This document shows, piece by piece, positions 36,396 to 44,753 of a stretch of 64,000 bases of DNA (positions are counted from its first letter, which is position 1; each line of letters starts with the position of its first letter). The DNA lies in NCBI GenBank assembly GCA_963742865.1, contig CAVUNW010000088.1, positions 198,524 through 262,523 on the forward strand, in the 5' to 3' direction. This DNA comes from Bog-532 sp963742865 (GTDB lineage: Bacteria; Actinomycetota; Actinomycetes; Streptosporangiales; Streptosporangiaceae). The position numbers and the translations under genes were made by a program. The notes beneath the pieces were generated by a model. That model was not told where the DNA came from and did no database searches. It worked only from the letters and a program-made list of their open reading frames with translations.

Positions 36396-38216
36396 TCAGT
36401 TCCGGCGCAGGGACCGCCGCAGCCGCCGGCGCACCCGTCCGAGTCCCATCTGGCGGGCCAGCCGCCTCAGCTCCAGCGTTGGCCAGACCAGAAAGGCCTC
36501 GGCCTCCAGCGCGGCCAGCGCGATCCTGGGCGCGTCCTTAGCGGTCGGGAAAACAAAGAACCTCGGCTGCCACACCGGCGAGAATTTCGCATTGAATTTG
36601 TAGAGCGATTCGATCTGGAACCACTTGGACAGGAAAAGCAGAATGGAGCGCCAGGCGCGCAGCACCGGCCCGGCACCGATTCGCTCTCCGCGTTCGAGCG
36701 CGGCACGGAATACGGCGAAGTTAAGTGAGATGCGCTTAATGCCCAGGCCGGGCGCGGCCTTGATCGCCTCCACGATGAGGAAGTCATTCAGGCCAGGCTG
36801 GGAACCCCGGTCCCGCCGCATGAGATCAAGTGACAGGCCGTCGCTGCCCCAGGGAACGAAGTGCAGCACCGCTCGCAGCGTCCCCTCGCACATGGCCGTG
36901 GCGATCACGCACTGCTCGTCGCCGGGGGCGCCGACCCGTCCCAGCGCCATGGAGAAGCCCCGCTCGGTATGGCTGCCCCGCCACGAATCCGCCACCCGGA
37001 GGATGGTGGCGATCTCCTCGCGCGGCATGTCGCCGACCCGGCGGACCTCGGCCGTGTAGCCGTTGCGCTCGACCCGCGACACCATCTGGCGGACGTTGCG
37101 CATGGACCGCCCGGAAAGGCTGAAATCCGCCACGTTGACGACGCCCTCGTCACCTAGCTCCAGGGCGGTCAGGTCACCTTCCCGGCACCAGACCTCCGCG
37201 CCCAGCTCGCTGCAGCCCATGACCGCGGGCGCCCAGGCGTGGCGCGCCGCCTGGTCCAGAAAGGCCCGGATCGCTCCCGGCCAGGCCTCCGGGTCCCCGA
37301 TGGGGTCGCCGCCGGCCAGCATCACCCCGGACACGACGCGGTAGCAGACGCAGGCCTTGCCGGTCGGGGACCAGATGACGCTCTTGTCGTCGCGGAGCGC
37401 GAAATACCCCAGCGAGTCACGGTCCCCGTGGCTGTCGAGAAGCTCCCGGATCCGCTCCACATCTCCCGGGGTGAGCCGGGCCTTGGGCTCGGCCGGGCGC
37501 AGGAACAGATACGCCGTGACGATCAGGGTGAAAAAGCCGAGCGCACTGGTCAGCAGGTGGTAGCCGTCGCTGCGCCCGTCGGAGACGAACGTGATGGGGC
37601 CGGACGCGCCCGCCAGCTCGTAGATGACGTCCACGATCCGGGTCGGCATCGGGAAGTTGTCGTCCAGCGCGTTGACGGACAGGTAGCCGAGCCCGATCGC
37701 GATATCCGCCACCGCAAGCCCGAGAAAGACCCACAGGGCCAGCCAGCGGGTCCGGCGGTCCCCGACGGCATAAAAGTCCTTACGGAAGAACAGCAGCGTG
37801 ACAAGCAGGATAGCGGCGACCACCGTAGTGGGAATGTGGGCCATCCTGGCCCGGGCGAGGTGGATCGCGATGTCCAGGACCAGCAGGGCGGTCACCGCCT
37901 GCCACGCCCGGCGCTTTCTCCGGCGCAGCCCGTGCGACAGCATCAGCAGCAGCAGGCCGACAATGACGTCAGCGCTGCGGGCCGCGTTGGTCAGCGTGCC
38001 GGGAACGTAGGTGTTGATCCGGTGCAGCCGGGCGTGGAAGCTCGGCGTGAAGATGGCGAGAACGTTGGACAGGCCGATCAGGAAACAGAGCAAGCCAGCG
38101 ATCGACGGAATCCACCGCCGCTGGCTTCGCTGGATGTCCAGCCACGGATGCTCGGAACACTCATCACCGGCGGCCGTCCGCCCAGCCGGCTCGGTGGTCT
38201 TGCTTTTGCTGCTCAT
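36396..38216 (-). CDS. MprF-type phosphatidylglycerol lysyltransferase-domain membrane protein (LysX N-terminal-like)
   Basis: The 606-residue protein has about six membrane helices (residues 35-240), then a cytosolic GNAT-like DUF2156 domain (DVERIRELLDSHGDRDSLGYF, FALRDDKSVIWSP, YRVVSGVMLAGGDPIG, FSLSGRSMRNVRQMVSR, DGLSLDLMRRDRGSQPGLND). Such proteins transfer lysine from Lys-tRNA to phosphatidylglycerol and can reduce sensitivity to cationic peptides. In mycobacterial LysX this part is fused to a lysyl-tRNA synthetase; here it stands alone and a normal lysS lies 7 kb away. It separates folP from folE. Confidence 0.87.
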   Translation of the reverse strand: MSSKSKTTEPAGRTAAGDECSEHPWLDIQRSQRRWIPSIAGLLCFLIGLSNVLAIFTPSFHARLHRINTYVPGTLTNAARSADVIVGLLLLMLSHGLRRRKRRAWQAVTALLVLDIAIHLARARMAHIPTTVVAAILLVTLLFFRKDFYAVGDRRTRWLALWVFLGLAVADIAIGLGYLSVNALDDNFPMPTRIVDVIYELAGASGPITFVSDGRSDGYHLLTSALGFFTLIVTAYLFLRPAEPKARLTPGDVERIRELLDSHGDRDSLGYFALRDDKSVIWSPTGKACVCYRVVSGVMLAGGDPIGDPEAWPGAIRAFLDQAARHAWAPAVMGCSELGAEVWCREGDLTALELGDEGVVNVADFSLSGRSMRNVRQMVSRVERNGYTAEVRRVGDMPREEIATILRVADSWRGSHTERGFSMALGRVGAPGDEQCVIATAMCEGTLRAVLHFVPWGSDGLSLDLMRRDRGSQPGLNDFLIVEAIKAAPGLGIKRISLNFAVFRAALERGERIGAGPVLRAWRSILLFLSKWFQIESLYKFNAKFSPVWQPRFFVFPTAKDAPRIALAALEAEAFLVWPTLELRRLARQMGLGRVRRRLRRSLRRN

Positions 38217-38460
38217 ATCAGAGTTTTCCCAGGCCCCGGGTCACGGAAATTTAGGGTATCCAGAAACGCCCGGCAGCGCTTACCAGCCCGCAATAATAAA
38301 TATGTCGTTCCCGAATGGAACGCTGCGCCTATGTCTGGCCGCCAGTACATACCCCAAGTCGTCGCCCCCATGCCACGGTACCCCTAAATACGGGCCAGCG
38401 GGCGGAACAGTTCACCAGGCAGCAGATACCAGGCAGCGCCATGATGGCGCCGGGGGACCG

Positions 38461-39105
38461 TCAGCGGGCGCCGTGGACGAGGCTCATGGCCTCAGCCCTC
38501 GTCCGCGCGCTGTTGCGGAACACCCCGCGGACCGCGGAGGTCACGGTCCTGGCTCCCGGCTTCCGGACGCCCCGCATGGACATGCACAGATGCTCGGCCT
38601 CGATCACCACGATCACGCCCCGTGGCTCCAGGTTGGCCACCAGCGCGTCCGCGATCTGGCTCGTCATCCGCTCCTGCACCTGCGGCCGCCGGGCGTAGGT
38701 GTCGACCAGCCGCGCCAGCTTGGACAGGCCGGTGATCTGGCCCTTCTCGTTCGGGATGTACCCGATGTGCGCCACCCCGAAGAACGGGACGAGGTGGTGC
38801 TCACACGTCGAGTACAGCTCGATGTCGCGGACCAGGACCATCTCGTCGTGGTCGGCGTCGAAGACCTTGGTCAGCACGTCCTCCGGCCGCTGGCGGAGCC
38901 CGGCGAACTGCTCCGCGTACGCGCGGGCGACCCGGGCGGGCGTGTCGGCCAGCCCGTCGCGTCCCGGGTCTTCCCCGATGGCCAGCAGGATCTCACGGAT
39001 GGCACGCTCGATCCGCGGCTGGTCGATCTCCGGGAGCGGCTTCTCACTCGCGGCCGGGTGCCCCATGGGGGCAGGGCTCCGGCCGTCGTGGCCCGGCTGG
39101 CTCAT
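38461..39105 (-). CDS. folE: GTP cyclohydrolase I
   Basis: A 214-residue enzyme opening folate synthesis. Zinc and catalytic residues are in ELYSTCEHHLVPFFGVAHI and IEAEHLCMSMRGVRKPGA. Other motifs are GLADTPARVARAYAEQFAGL and GLSKLARLVDTYARRPQVQE. ATG 39105 overlaps the ftsH stop in an ATGA arrangement, so translation is coupled to ftsH. The order ftsH-folE-folP is conserved in actinobacteria. Confidence 0.95.
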   Translation of the reverse strand: MSQPGHDGRSPAPMGHPAASEKPLPEIDQPRIERAIREILLAIGEDPGRDGLADTPARVARAYAEQFAGLRQRPEDVLTKVFDADHDEMVLVRDIELYSTCEHHLVPFFGVAHIGYIPNEKGQITGLSKLARLVDTYARRPQVQERMTSQIADALVANLEPRGVIVVIEAEHLCMSMRGVRKPGARTVTSAVRGVFRNSARTRAEAMSLVHGAR

Positions 39106-41210
39106 GCTTCGTCGTCCGGATGGCTCCCGTAGTCGTACGGCTGCCCGGATCCCGGGAAGTCGTGCGGGGCAGCGTCCGTGGGGGCGGCTGAGCCCGTGCC
39201 GGTCCCACCGGGAAGCTCGCCGGAGCCACCGTTCGGCGAGTAGCCGAGCGCCTGGCCGTTGCCCTGGATGGCCGAGCCTTTCTTGCCGTCCGAGGCGGCC
39301 GCGAGCGCGAGCTCCTTGGGCGTCAGCACCGGCGGGCGGTCCGACGGGAGCCGCTTGCCGTATCCGGTGTAGGAACCGCGCAGCGGCCGCTTTTGCACCG
39401 TGGCGAAGACCTCGAGAACTTCCTTCCGGGACAGCGTCTCCTTGTCCAGGAGCTGGAGCACGAGACTGTCGAGCACGTCGCGGTATTCGACCAGGACCTC
39501 CCACGCTTCGTCGTGGGCCGACTCGATCAGCCGCCGCACCTCGTCGTCGATGGCCGAAGCGATCTCCTCGGAGTAGTCACGCGCATGCGACCTCTCCATG
39601 CCGAGGAACGGTTCGGAGTCACCGCTGCCGAACTTGCGCGCGCCGAGCTTCTCGCTCATCCCGTACTGGGTCACCATGCCCCGGGCGACTTCGCTGGCCT
39701 TCTCGATATCGTTCGCGGCCCCCGTCGTGGGCTCGTGGAAGACAAGCTCCTCGGCGGTGCGGCCGCCCAGCAGCATGGCCAGCTGGTCCCGCATCTCAGC
39801 CCGGGTGACCAGGACCTTGTCCTCGGTCGGCAGGGACTGCGTGTAGCCCAGGGCCCGGCCGCGGGGAATGATCGTGATCTTGTGCACCGGGTCCGCGTTC
39901 GGCATCGCGTGCCCGACCAGGGCGTGGCCGCCCTCGTGGTAGGCGATGATCTTCCGCTCTTTCTCGGACAGGATCGCACTCTTGCGCTGCGGGCCCGCCA
40001 TGACCCGGTCGATCGCTTCCTCCAGCGCCGCCATGGTGATCTGCTTGCCGTTGGACCGCGCCGTCAGCAGCGCGGCCTCGTTGATCACGTTGGCCAGGTC
40101 GGCGCCGGTGAAGCCGGGGGTCCGCCGCGCGATGACATCCAGGTCCGCGTCGGGCGCGATGGGCTTGCCGCGCGCGTGCACCTTCAGGATGCCCTTCCGG
40201 CCGGTCAGGTCGGGCTGGGCGACCATGATCTGGCGGTCAAAGCGCCCGGGGCGCAGCAGCGCCGGGTCGAGGATGTCGGGCCGGTTGGTCGCCGCGATTA
40301 CGATCACGCCGCCCTTGGTGTCGAAACCGTCCAGTTCAACCAGCATCTGGTTCAGGGTCTGCTCGCGCTCATCGTGCCCACCGCCGAGCCCGGCACCACG
40401 GTGCCGGCCCACCGCGTCGATCTCGTCCACGAAGACGATCGCAGGCGCGTTCGACTTGGCCTGCTCGAAGAGGTCACGGACCCGGGAGGCACCGACACCG
40501 ACGAACATCTCCACGAAGTCCGAGCCGGAAATGGAGTAGAACGGCACGCCGGCCTCACCGGCGACGGCCCGGGCCAGCAGCGTCTTACCGGTGCCGGGCG
40601 GCCCGTAGAGCAGCACGCCCTTGGGGATCTTGGCGCCGATGGCCTGGAACTTGGCCGGGTTCTGCAGGAACTCCTTGATCTCCTGCAGTTCCTCGATCGC
40701 CTCGTCCGCGCCGGCCACATCGGCGAACGTCGTCTTGGGCGTGTCCTTGGTGATCAGCTTGGCCTTCGACTTGCCGAAGTTCATCACCCGCGAGCCGCCG
40801 CCCTGCATCTGGCTCAGCATGAAGAAGAAGAGCAGGGCAATCGCGATGATCGGGACCCACGAGCCGAGAATGCTCCAGAGCGAACTGCCGGATGGCACCG
40901 CGACCGTGTACCCCTGCGGGAGCTTGCCCGCGCCGAACTGCTTCTGCAGTTCCTGCTGCAGGGCCAGGCCCTGCCCGCTGACCCAGTCAGCCTGATACTG
41001 CTTGCCGCTCTTGGTCGTCACCTGGATGGTCTGGTTCTTGTCGGTGATCTTGGCCGACTTGACCTGGCCATTATTGATGAGCGAGACAACCTGCGACGTG
41101 TCAGCCTGCTGGTATGAGCTGCCGGCGTTAGCCAGGTTGAACAGCACGACCACGACCAGGACCGCGGCGGCGAACAGCCCCAACATGCGGAATGAGCGCT
41201 TAGAATCCAT
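39102..41210 (-). CDS. ftsH: ATP-dependent membrane zinc metalloprotease FtsH
   Basis: A 702-residue protein. Two membrane helices (LFAAAVLVVVVLFNLA and VPIIAIALLFFFML) flank a periplasmic domain. The AAA domain has Walker A GPPGTGKTLLARAV, Walker B IVFVDEIDAVGR and the second region of homology. The zinc site is AYHEGGHALVGHA. The disordered Gly/Ser-rich tail ends HPDDEA. It degrades misfolded membrane proteins. Complete; ATG 41210. Confidence 0.96.
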   Translation of the reverse strand: MDSKRSFRMLGLFAAAVLVVVVLFNLANAGSSYQQADTSQVVSLINNGQVKSAKITDKNQTIQVTTKSGKQYQADWVSGQGLALQQELQKQFGAGKLPQGYTVAVPSGSSLWSILGSWVPIIAIALLFFFMLSQMQGGGSRVMNFGKSKAKLITKDTPKTTFADVAGADEAIEELQEIKEFLQNPAKFQAIGAKIPKGVLLYGPPGTGKTLLARAVAGEAGVPFYSISGSDFVEMFVGVGASRVRDLFEQAKSNAPAIVFVDEIDAVGRHRGAGLGGGHDEREQTLNQMLVELDGFDTKGGVIVIAATNRPDILDPALLRPGRFDRQIMVAQPDLTGRKGILKVHARGKPIAPDADLDVIARRTPGFTGADLANVINEAALLTARSNGKQITMAALEEAIDRVMAGPQRKSAILSEKERKIIAYHEGGHALVGHAMPNADPVHKITIIPRGRALGYTQSLPTEDKVLVTRAEMRDQLAMLLGGRTAEELVFHEPTTGAANDIEKASEVARGMVTQYGMSEKLGARKFGSGDSEPFLGMERSHARDYSEEIASAIDDEVRRLIESAHDEAWEVLVEYRDVLDSLVLQLLDKETLSRKEVLEVFATVQKRPLRGSYTGYGKRLPSDRPPVLTPKELALAAASDGKKGSAIQGNGQALGYSPNGGSGELPGGTGTGSAAPTDAAPHDFPGSGQPYDYGSHPDDEA

Positions 41211-41260
41211 CGACGAGCGACCCCCTCGGCTAGGGCCGTTCCCTCCTGACCAGCTTCACA

Positions 41261-41281
41261 TCCCGCCGACCTCCGGCGGGA
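41261..41281. terminator. Candidate hairpin between hpt and ftsH
   Basis: A perfect 8-bp stem (TCCCGCCG, 41261-41268, with CGGCGGGA, 41274-41281) and a five-base loop lie in the 203-bp gap downstream of hpt and 51 bp before ftsH. No T-tract follows. It could be a terminator for hpt or part of the ftsH leader. Confidence 0.35.
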
Positions 41282-41413
41282 CCGCCTTGCCATCTCTCCG
41301 GGCCCGGCCCGGGTTTGTTCCCTAATGCCCGGCTGCGGGCCAGCAATGCCTAGCGTGACGCCGACGATACGGGCAGCGGGATATGCCCGCATACCGCTCC
41401 GGCACCCGCCTCG

Positions 41414-41995
41414 TCAACGCTTCCCTGCTTCGGTTCTGTTCCCCCCGTAGACGTGCGGAGCGAGAGTCCCGATAAAGGGCAGGTTACGGTACCGCTCGGC
41501 GTAGTCGAGCCCGTATCCGATGACGAACTCATCGCCTATGTCAAAGCCGGTGTAGGCGACGTCGACGTCCCGCATCCGCGCGGCTCCGGGCTTCCGCAGC
41601 ATGGTGCACACGCGTACCGATGCCGGGCCGCGCGATTGCAGGTTACCGACGAGCCAGGACAGCGTCAGGCCGGAGTCGATGATGTCCTCGACCACGAGGA
41701 CATCACGGCCGGAAATGTCGGTATCGAGGTCCTTGAGGATGCGCACGACACCGGAGGACTGTGTCCCGGATCCGTACGATGACACCGCCATCCAGTCCAT
41801 CTGAACCGGCAGGTGCATGGCCCGCGCGAGGTCGGCCATCACCATGATGGCGCCCTTGAGCACGCCCACGAGGAGCAGGTCGCGGCCGGCGTAGTCCGCG
41901 TCAATACGCGCCGCCAGCTCCGCTACCCGCTGACGCAGCTTGTCCTCGCTGATCAGCACTTCCTTCAGGTCTGCTCCCATGTCGCCCGCGTCCAT
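41414..41995 (-). CDS. hpt: Hypoxanthine (guanine) phosphoribosyltransferase
   Basis: A 193-residue purine-salvage enzyme. The PRPP-binding motif is VLVVEDIIDSGLTLSWL. Other signatures are LLLVGVLKGAIMVMADLAR, MDWMAVSSYGSGTQSSG and DEFVIGYGLDYAERYRNLP. ATG 41995 (MDAGDMGADLKE) is preferred because AGGGAGG lies seven bases upstream. TilS runs into it by 95 bases. The tilS-hpt-ftsH order is conserved in many Gram-positive bacteria. Confidence 0.94.
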   Translation of the reverse strand: MDAGDMGADLKEVLISEDKLRQRVAELAARIDADYAGRDLLLVGVLKGAIMVMADLARAMHLPVQMDWMAVSSYGSGTQSSGVVRILKDLDTDISGRDVLVVEDIIDSGLTLSWLVGNLQSRGPASVRVCTMLRKPGAARMRDVDVAYTGFDIGDEFVIGYGLDYAERYRNLPFIGTLAPHVYGGNRTEAGKR

Positions 41996-43061
41996 GGCCA
42001 CCCTCCCTGTCCCGCCCCGGCACGTCATTGGCGGCGCCGGCCATAGGTCCGGAACCGGCCGGATTGTCCCCGGCCGGAGCGCTGTCGCGGCTGAATCGCA
42101 GCTGGCCGTCTCGCCGGAGCCCGCGCACGCCGCCGGGTAGATCGATCCATCGCTGCCCGCGCCATCCTGTCACCAGCGTCCCGAGCTGCTCCACATGGCC
42201 CGCGGTCAGCGAGCCGGCCGGGCAGCCCGCGGCGACAGCCGCCCCGTGCAGCACGCGCGTCCGGATCGCCGGCGGCAACGCGGCCAGGTGCTCGATGAGC
42301 AGCGTCGTGCTCCCAGCACAGGCCCGTTCGGATTCAATTTCCGCCATCGCGTCGAGAAAGTCGGCGTCGGCGCGCAGCTGCCCGGCGGTCCGGGCCAGCG
42401 CCTCGGCCACGCCGGGGCCGAGCGCGGCTTCCAGGACCGGCAGCACGTCGTGCCGGACGCGGGCGCGGGCGAACCGGGGACTGGCGTTGTGCGGATCGTC
42501 CCAGACCGTGAGGTCCAGGGCCGCGCACGCAGCCCGCGTCGTGCGCCGCCGCACGGCCAGCAGCGGGCGGCGGTAGCGGCCGCGCCGGGCGGTCATCCCG
42601 GCCAGCGCCCGGGCCCCCGACCCGCGGGCCAGCCCGAGCAGGACCGTCTCCGCCTGATCATCGAGGGTGTGGCCGAGCAGGACCGCGGCCGCACCGGTGC
42701 GCTCGGCCACGGCCGCCAGCGCGTCGTAGCGGGCCGCGCGGGCGGCCGCTTCCGGGCCGCCGTGCTGCCCGTTTCCCGGCACGGTCACCGGGACGCACTC
42801 CACCGGGTCGAGCCCGAGCCGGGTGAGCGCCGCGGCCACGTCACGGGCGCGCCCGGCCGAGCCCGGCTGCAGCCCATGATCGACGGTGACCGCACCGGCG
42901 CGGAGCCGCTGACGCGGGGCCACGAAGGCGAGCGCGGCGGCGAGCGCAAGCGAGTCGGCCCCGCCAGAGCATGCGGCGAGCACGAGGGTATCCGGATCGA
43001 GGTCCAGCAGGCTTTCCCGGACCGCGTTGCGGATGTCCGCGACCGCGGGGCTGGGCCCCAT
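41901..43061 (-). CDS. tilS: tRNA(Ile)-lysidine synthetase
   Basis: The 386-residue frame has the N-type ATP pyrophosphatase loop VLAACSGGADSLALAAAL, HGLQPGSAGRARDVA, LLGHTLDDQAETVLLGLARG and NASPRFARARVRHDVLPVLE. It makes lysidine at C34 of tRNA-Ile(CAU). Family similarity ends near GLRRDGQLRFSRDS; the last 60 residues are Gly/Arg/Ala-rich and overlap the first 95 bases of hpt in another frame. This is longer than the usual overlap of a few bases, so the true stop may have been lost to an indel. Confidence 0.92.
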   Translation of the reverse strand: MGPSPAVADIRNAVRESLLDLDPDTLVLAACSGGADSLALAAALAFVAPRQRLRAGAVTVDHGLQPGSAGRARDVAAALTRLGLDPVECVPVTVPGNGQHGGPEAAARAARYDALAAVAERTGAAAVLLGHTLDDQAETVLLGLARGSGARALAGMTARRGRYRRPLLAVRRRTTRAACAALDLTVWDDPHNASPRFARARVRHDVLPVLEAALGPGVAEALARTAGQLRADADFLDAMAEIESERACAGSTTLLIEHLAALPPAIRTRVLHGAAVAAGCPAGSLTAGHVEQLGTLVTGWRGQRWIDLPGGVRGLRRDGQLRFSRDSAPAGDNPAGSGPMAGAANDVPGRDREGGHGRGRHGSRPEGSADQRGQAASAGSGAGGAY

Positions 43062-43066
43062 GGGGG

Positions 43067-44480
43067 CTACTGGCCGTCGTGCCAGAGACGGCGGTCTTCC
43101 TCGTCAGGGGCCGTCTCCGCGGTCTGGCCGGTGGCGCTGGACTCTTCCGGTTCCGTGTCGGAGGCGCTGTACCAGGGGTTGGACGACTCCCCGGCCTGCG
43201 CTTCGTCGTCATCACCGGTGGATGATGACGTCCCGGGCGATGTCGCCGGAGGGACGTCCGCCACCGGGGCGGCTTCCGCGGCCGGGGGGACATCCGTCGG
43301 CGATGCGGGCTCGGTGACCGGCCCCACACTGGGCGCGGGGCTGGTGCCGTTCATCGGCGCGGTAGCCGATGGCTCGCTGACCGGCGCGGTGACCGCGGCC
43401 GGTGCCGCGTAGCCTCCGGCGACCCGCGCGATCCAGGCGTCCGGGTTGCTGATCTCGCTCATGGTCGGGATCGTGTCGGGCGACTCCCACACCTTGTTGA
43501 AGCCGTCCATGCCGATCCGGTCGACGACCGCGCGGACGAAACGCGCCCCGTCGGCGTACTGCCGCATCTTCAGGTCGATGCCCAGGAGGCGCCGGACGGC
43601 CTGCTCGACCCGCCCCGCCGTCTTGCGCCGGGCGTTGAACTTCTCCCGGATCTCGGCCACGGACGGCACGACCTGCGGGCCAACGGCGTCCATCACGTAG
43701 TCGCCGTGCCCTTCGACCAGGGTCATCAGGGCGGTGAGCCGCGCCAGGATCTCCTTCTGCCGCGGCGTCTGGATCGCCTCGATGAGGCTCTCGCCGTCAC
43801 CGCCGCGTACCGCCCCGGCTACCGCGTCCGCGGCGGCCCGCAGCCGGCTGAGGATGGCCCCGGGGTCAAGGTCGGAGGCCAGCAGGAACTCGGTCATCTG
43901 GTCCTGCACGTACGCGCGCAGCCACGGCACCGAGGTGAACTGCACCCGGTGAGTCTCCTCGTGCAGGCACACCCAGCGGCGGAAGTCACTCGGATTGACG
44001 CCAAGCTCGCGCTCGACCATCACGATGTTGGGGGCGACCAGGGTGAGCCGTCCGACGGGCTCTTCACCGTTGTCACCGGAACCCGGTGGCAGGAAGAGCT
44101 CGTACTGGCCGAGCACGCGGGACGACAGGTAGGCGAGAATCAGCCCCGCCTGCACGCCGGTGACCCGGGAGCCGACACCCATCACAAGCCCGGACAGCGT
44201 TCGCGGCGGGAGTTCGCTGCCGCATCTGCTCGGCGAGCGGGTCGAGGACAACGCGGAAACCGTCCACATTGCCCCGGATCCAGCCGGCCCGGTCCACGAC
44301 GGCGACCTGGCCCGGCGCGACCTTGCTCTGCAGGTGCGTGACCTCGCGTACCGGCCGCTCTACCGCGGCGGCGAGCTCACGAAGCTCCGCTACCGTCTGC
44401 CGGGCCTCAGCCAGGCTCACCTGGGGTCCGGGACGCGCCCAGCGCGCGCCGGTGGACACCGCCAGGTCCCAGTCGATCAT
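43067..44480 (-). CDS. Zinc-dependent metalloprotease, F420-biosynthesis-associated family (Rv3626c-like), frameshifted
   Basis: The HEXXH zinc site is VCLHEETHRVQFTSVPWL. Conserved flanks are LTLVAPNIVMVERELGV and MTLVEGHGDYVMDAVG. The C-terminal 130 residues are Pro/Ala/Ser/Glu-rich. The N-terminal part (MIDWDLAVSTGARWARPGP to DPLAEQMRQ) is in a different frame from ELPPRTLSGLVMGVG. The shift is at about 44218-44224 and the total length is 3n+1. ATG 44480 or GTG 44495 may start it. It lies beside tilS as in M. tuberculosis. The peptidase substrate is unknown. Confidence 0.83.
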
Positions 44481-44584
44481 CTGACCGTTGTTCACCCTTC
44501 CACCGTACGTTGTGGCACGCCGTGCTGCGGTACTGACCCCGGGGAGAGTCGCCGTCCGGGGGCGACCTCCCGGAACCCCGGTGC

Positions 44585-44727
44585 TGGCCCGGGGGGCGAC
44601 CCCCGGAACCCCCGAATGCGCTCCGCGCCCCGCGGTGGTACCTCGCCGACACACCGGCCACTCACCGGGCCTGAAGGCCCGGTTCATTGGGCCGGTATGA
44701 GCGCCTCGCCGTAACCCGCGTGGGGCG
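44585..44727. repeat. Dispersed structured intergenic repeat, copy 3
   Basis: This matches copies at 19283 and 29312 over about 140 bp. The first hairpin is slightly changed (GG-CCGGGGGGCGACCCCCGG), and a second partial copy of that hairpin unit precedes it (about 44555-44584). The second hairpin, ACCGGGCC-TGAA-GGCCCGGT, gains a base pair relative to the other copies. It lies between the metalloprotease gene and dacB. Confidence 0.8.
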
Positions 44728-44753
44728 ATGTCCATAAGACCTCTCCTGTGCGC

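Noticed and set aside
39393..41117. A 574-codon plus-strand frame opposite ftsH
   Set aside because: FtsH on the other strand is intact with all motifs; this is its shadow.
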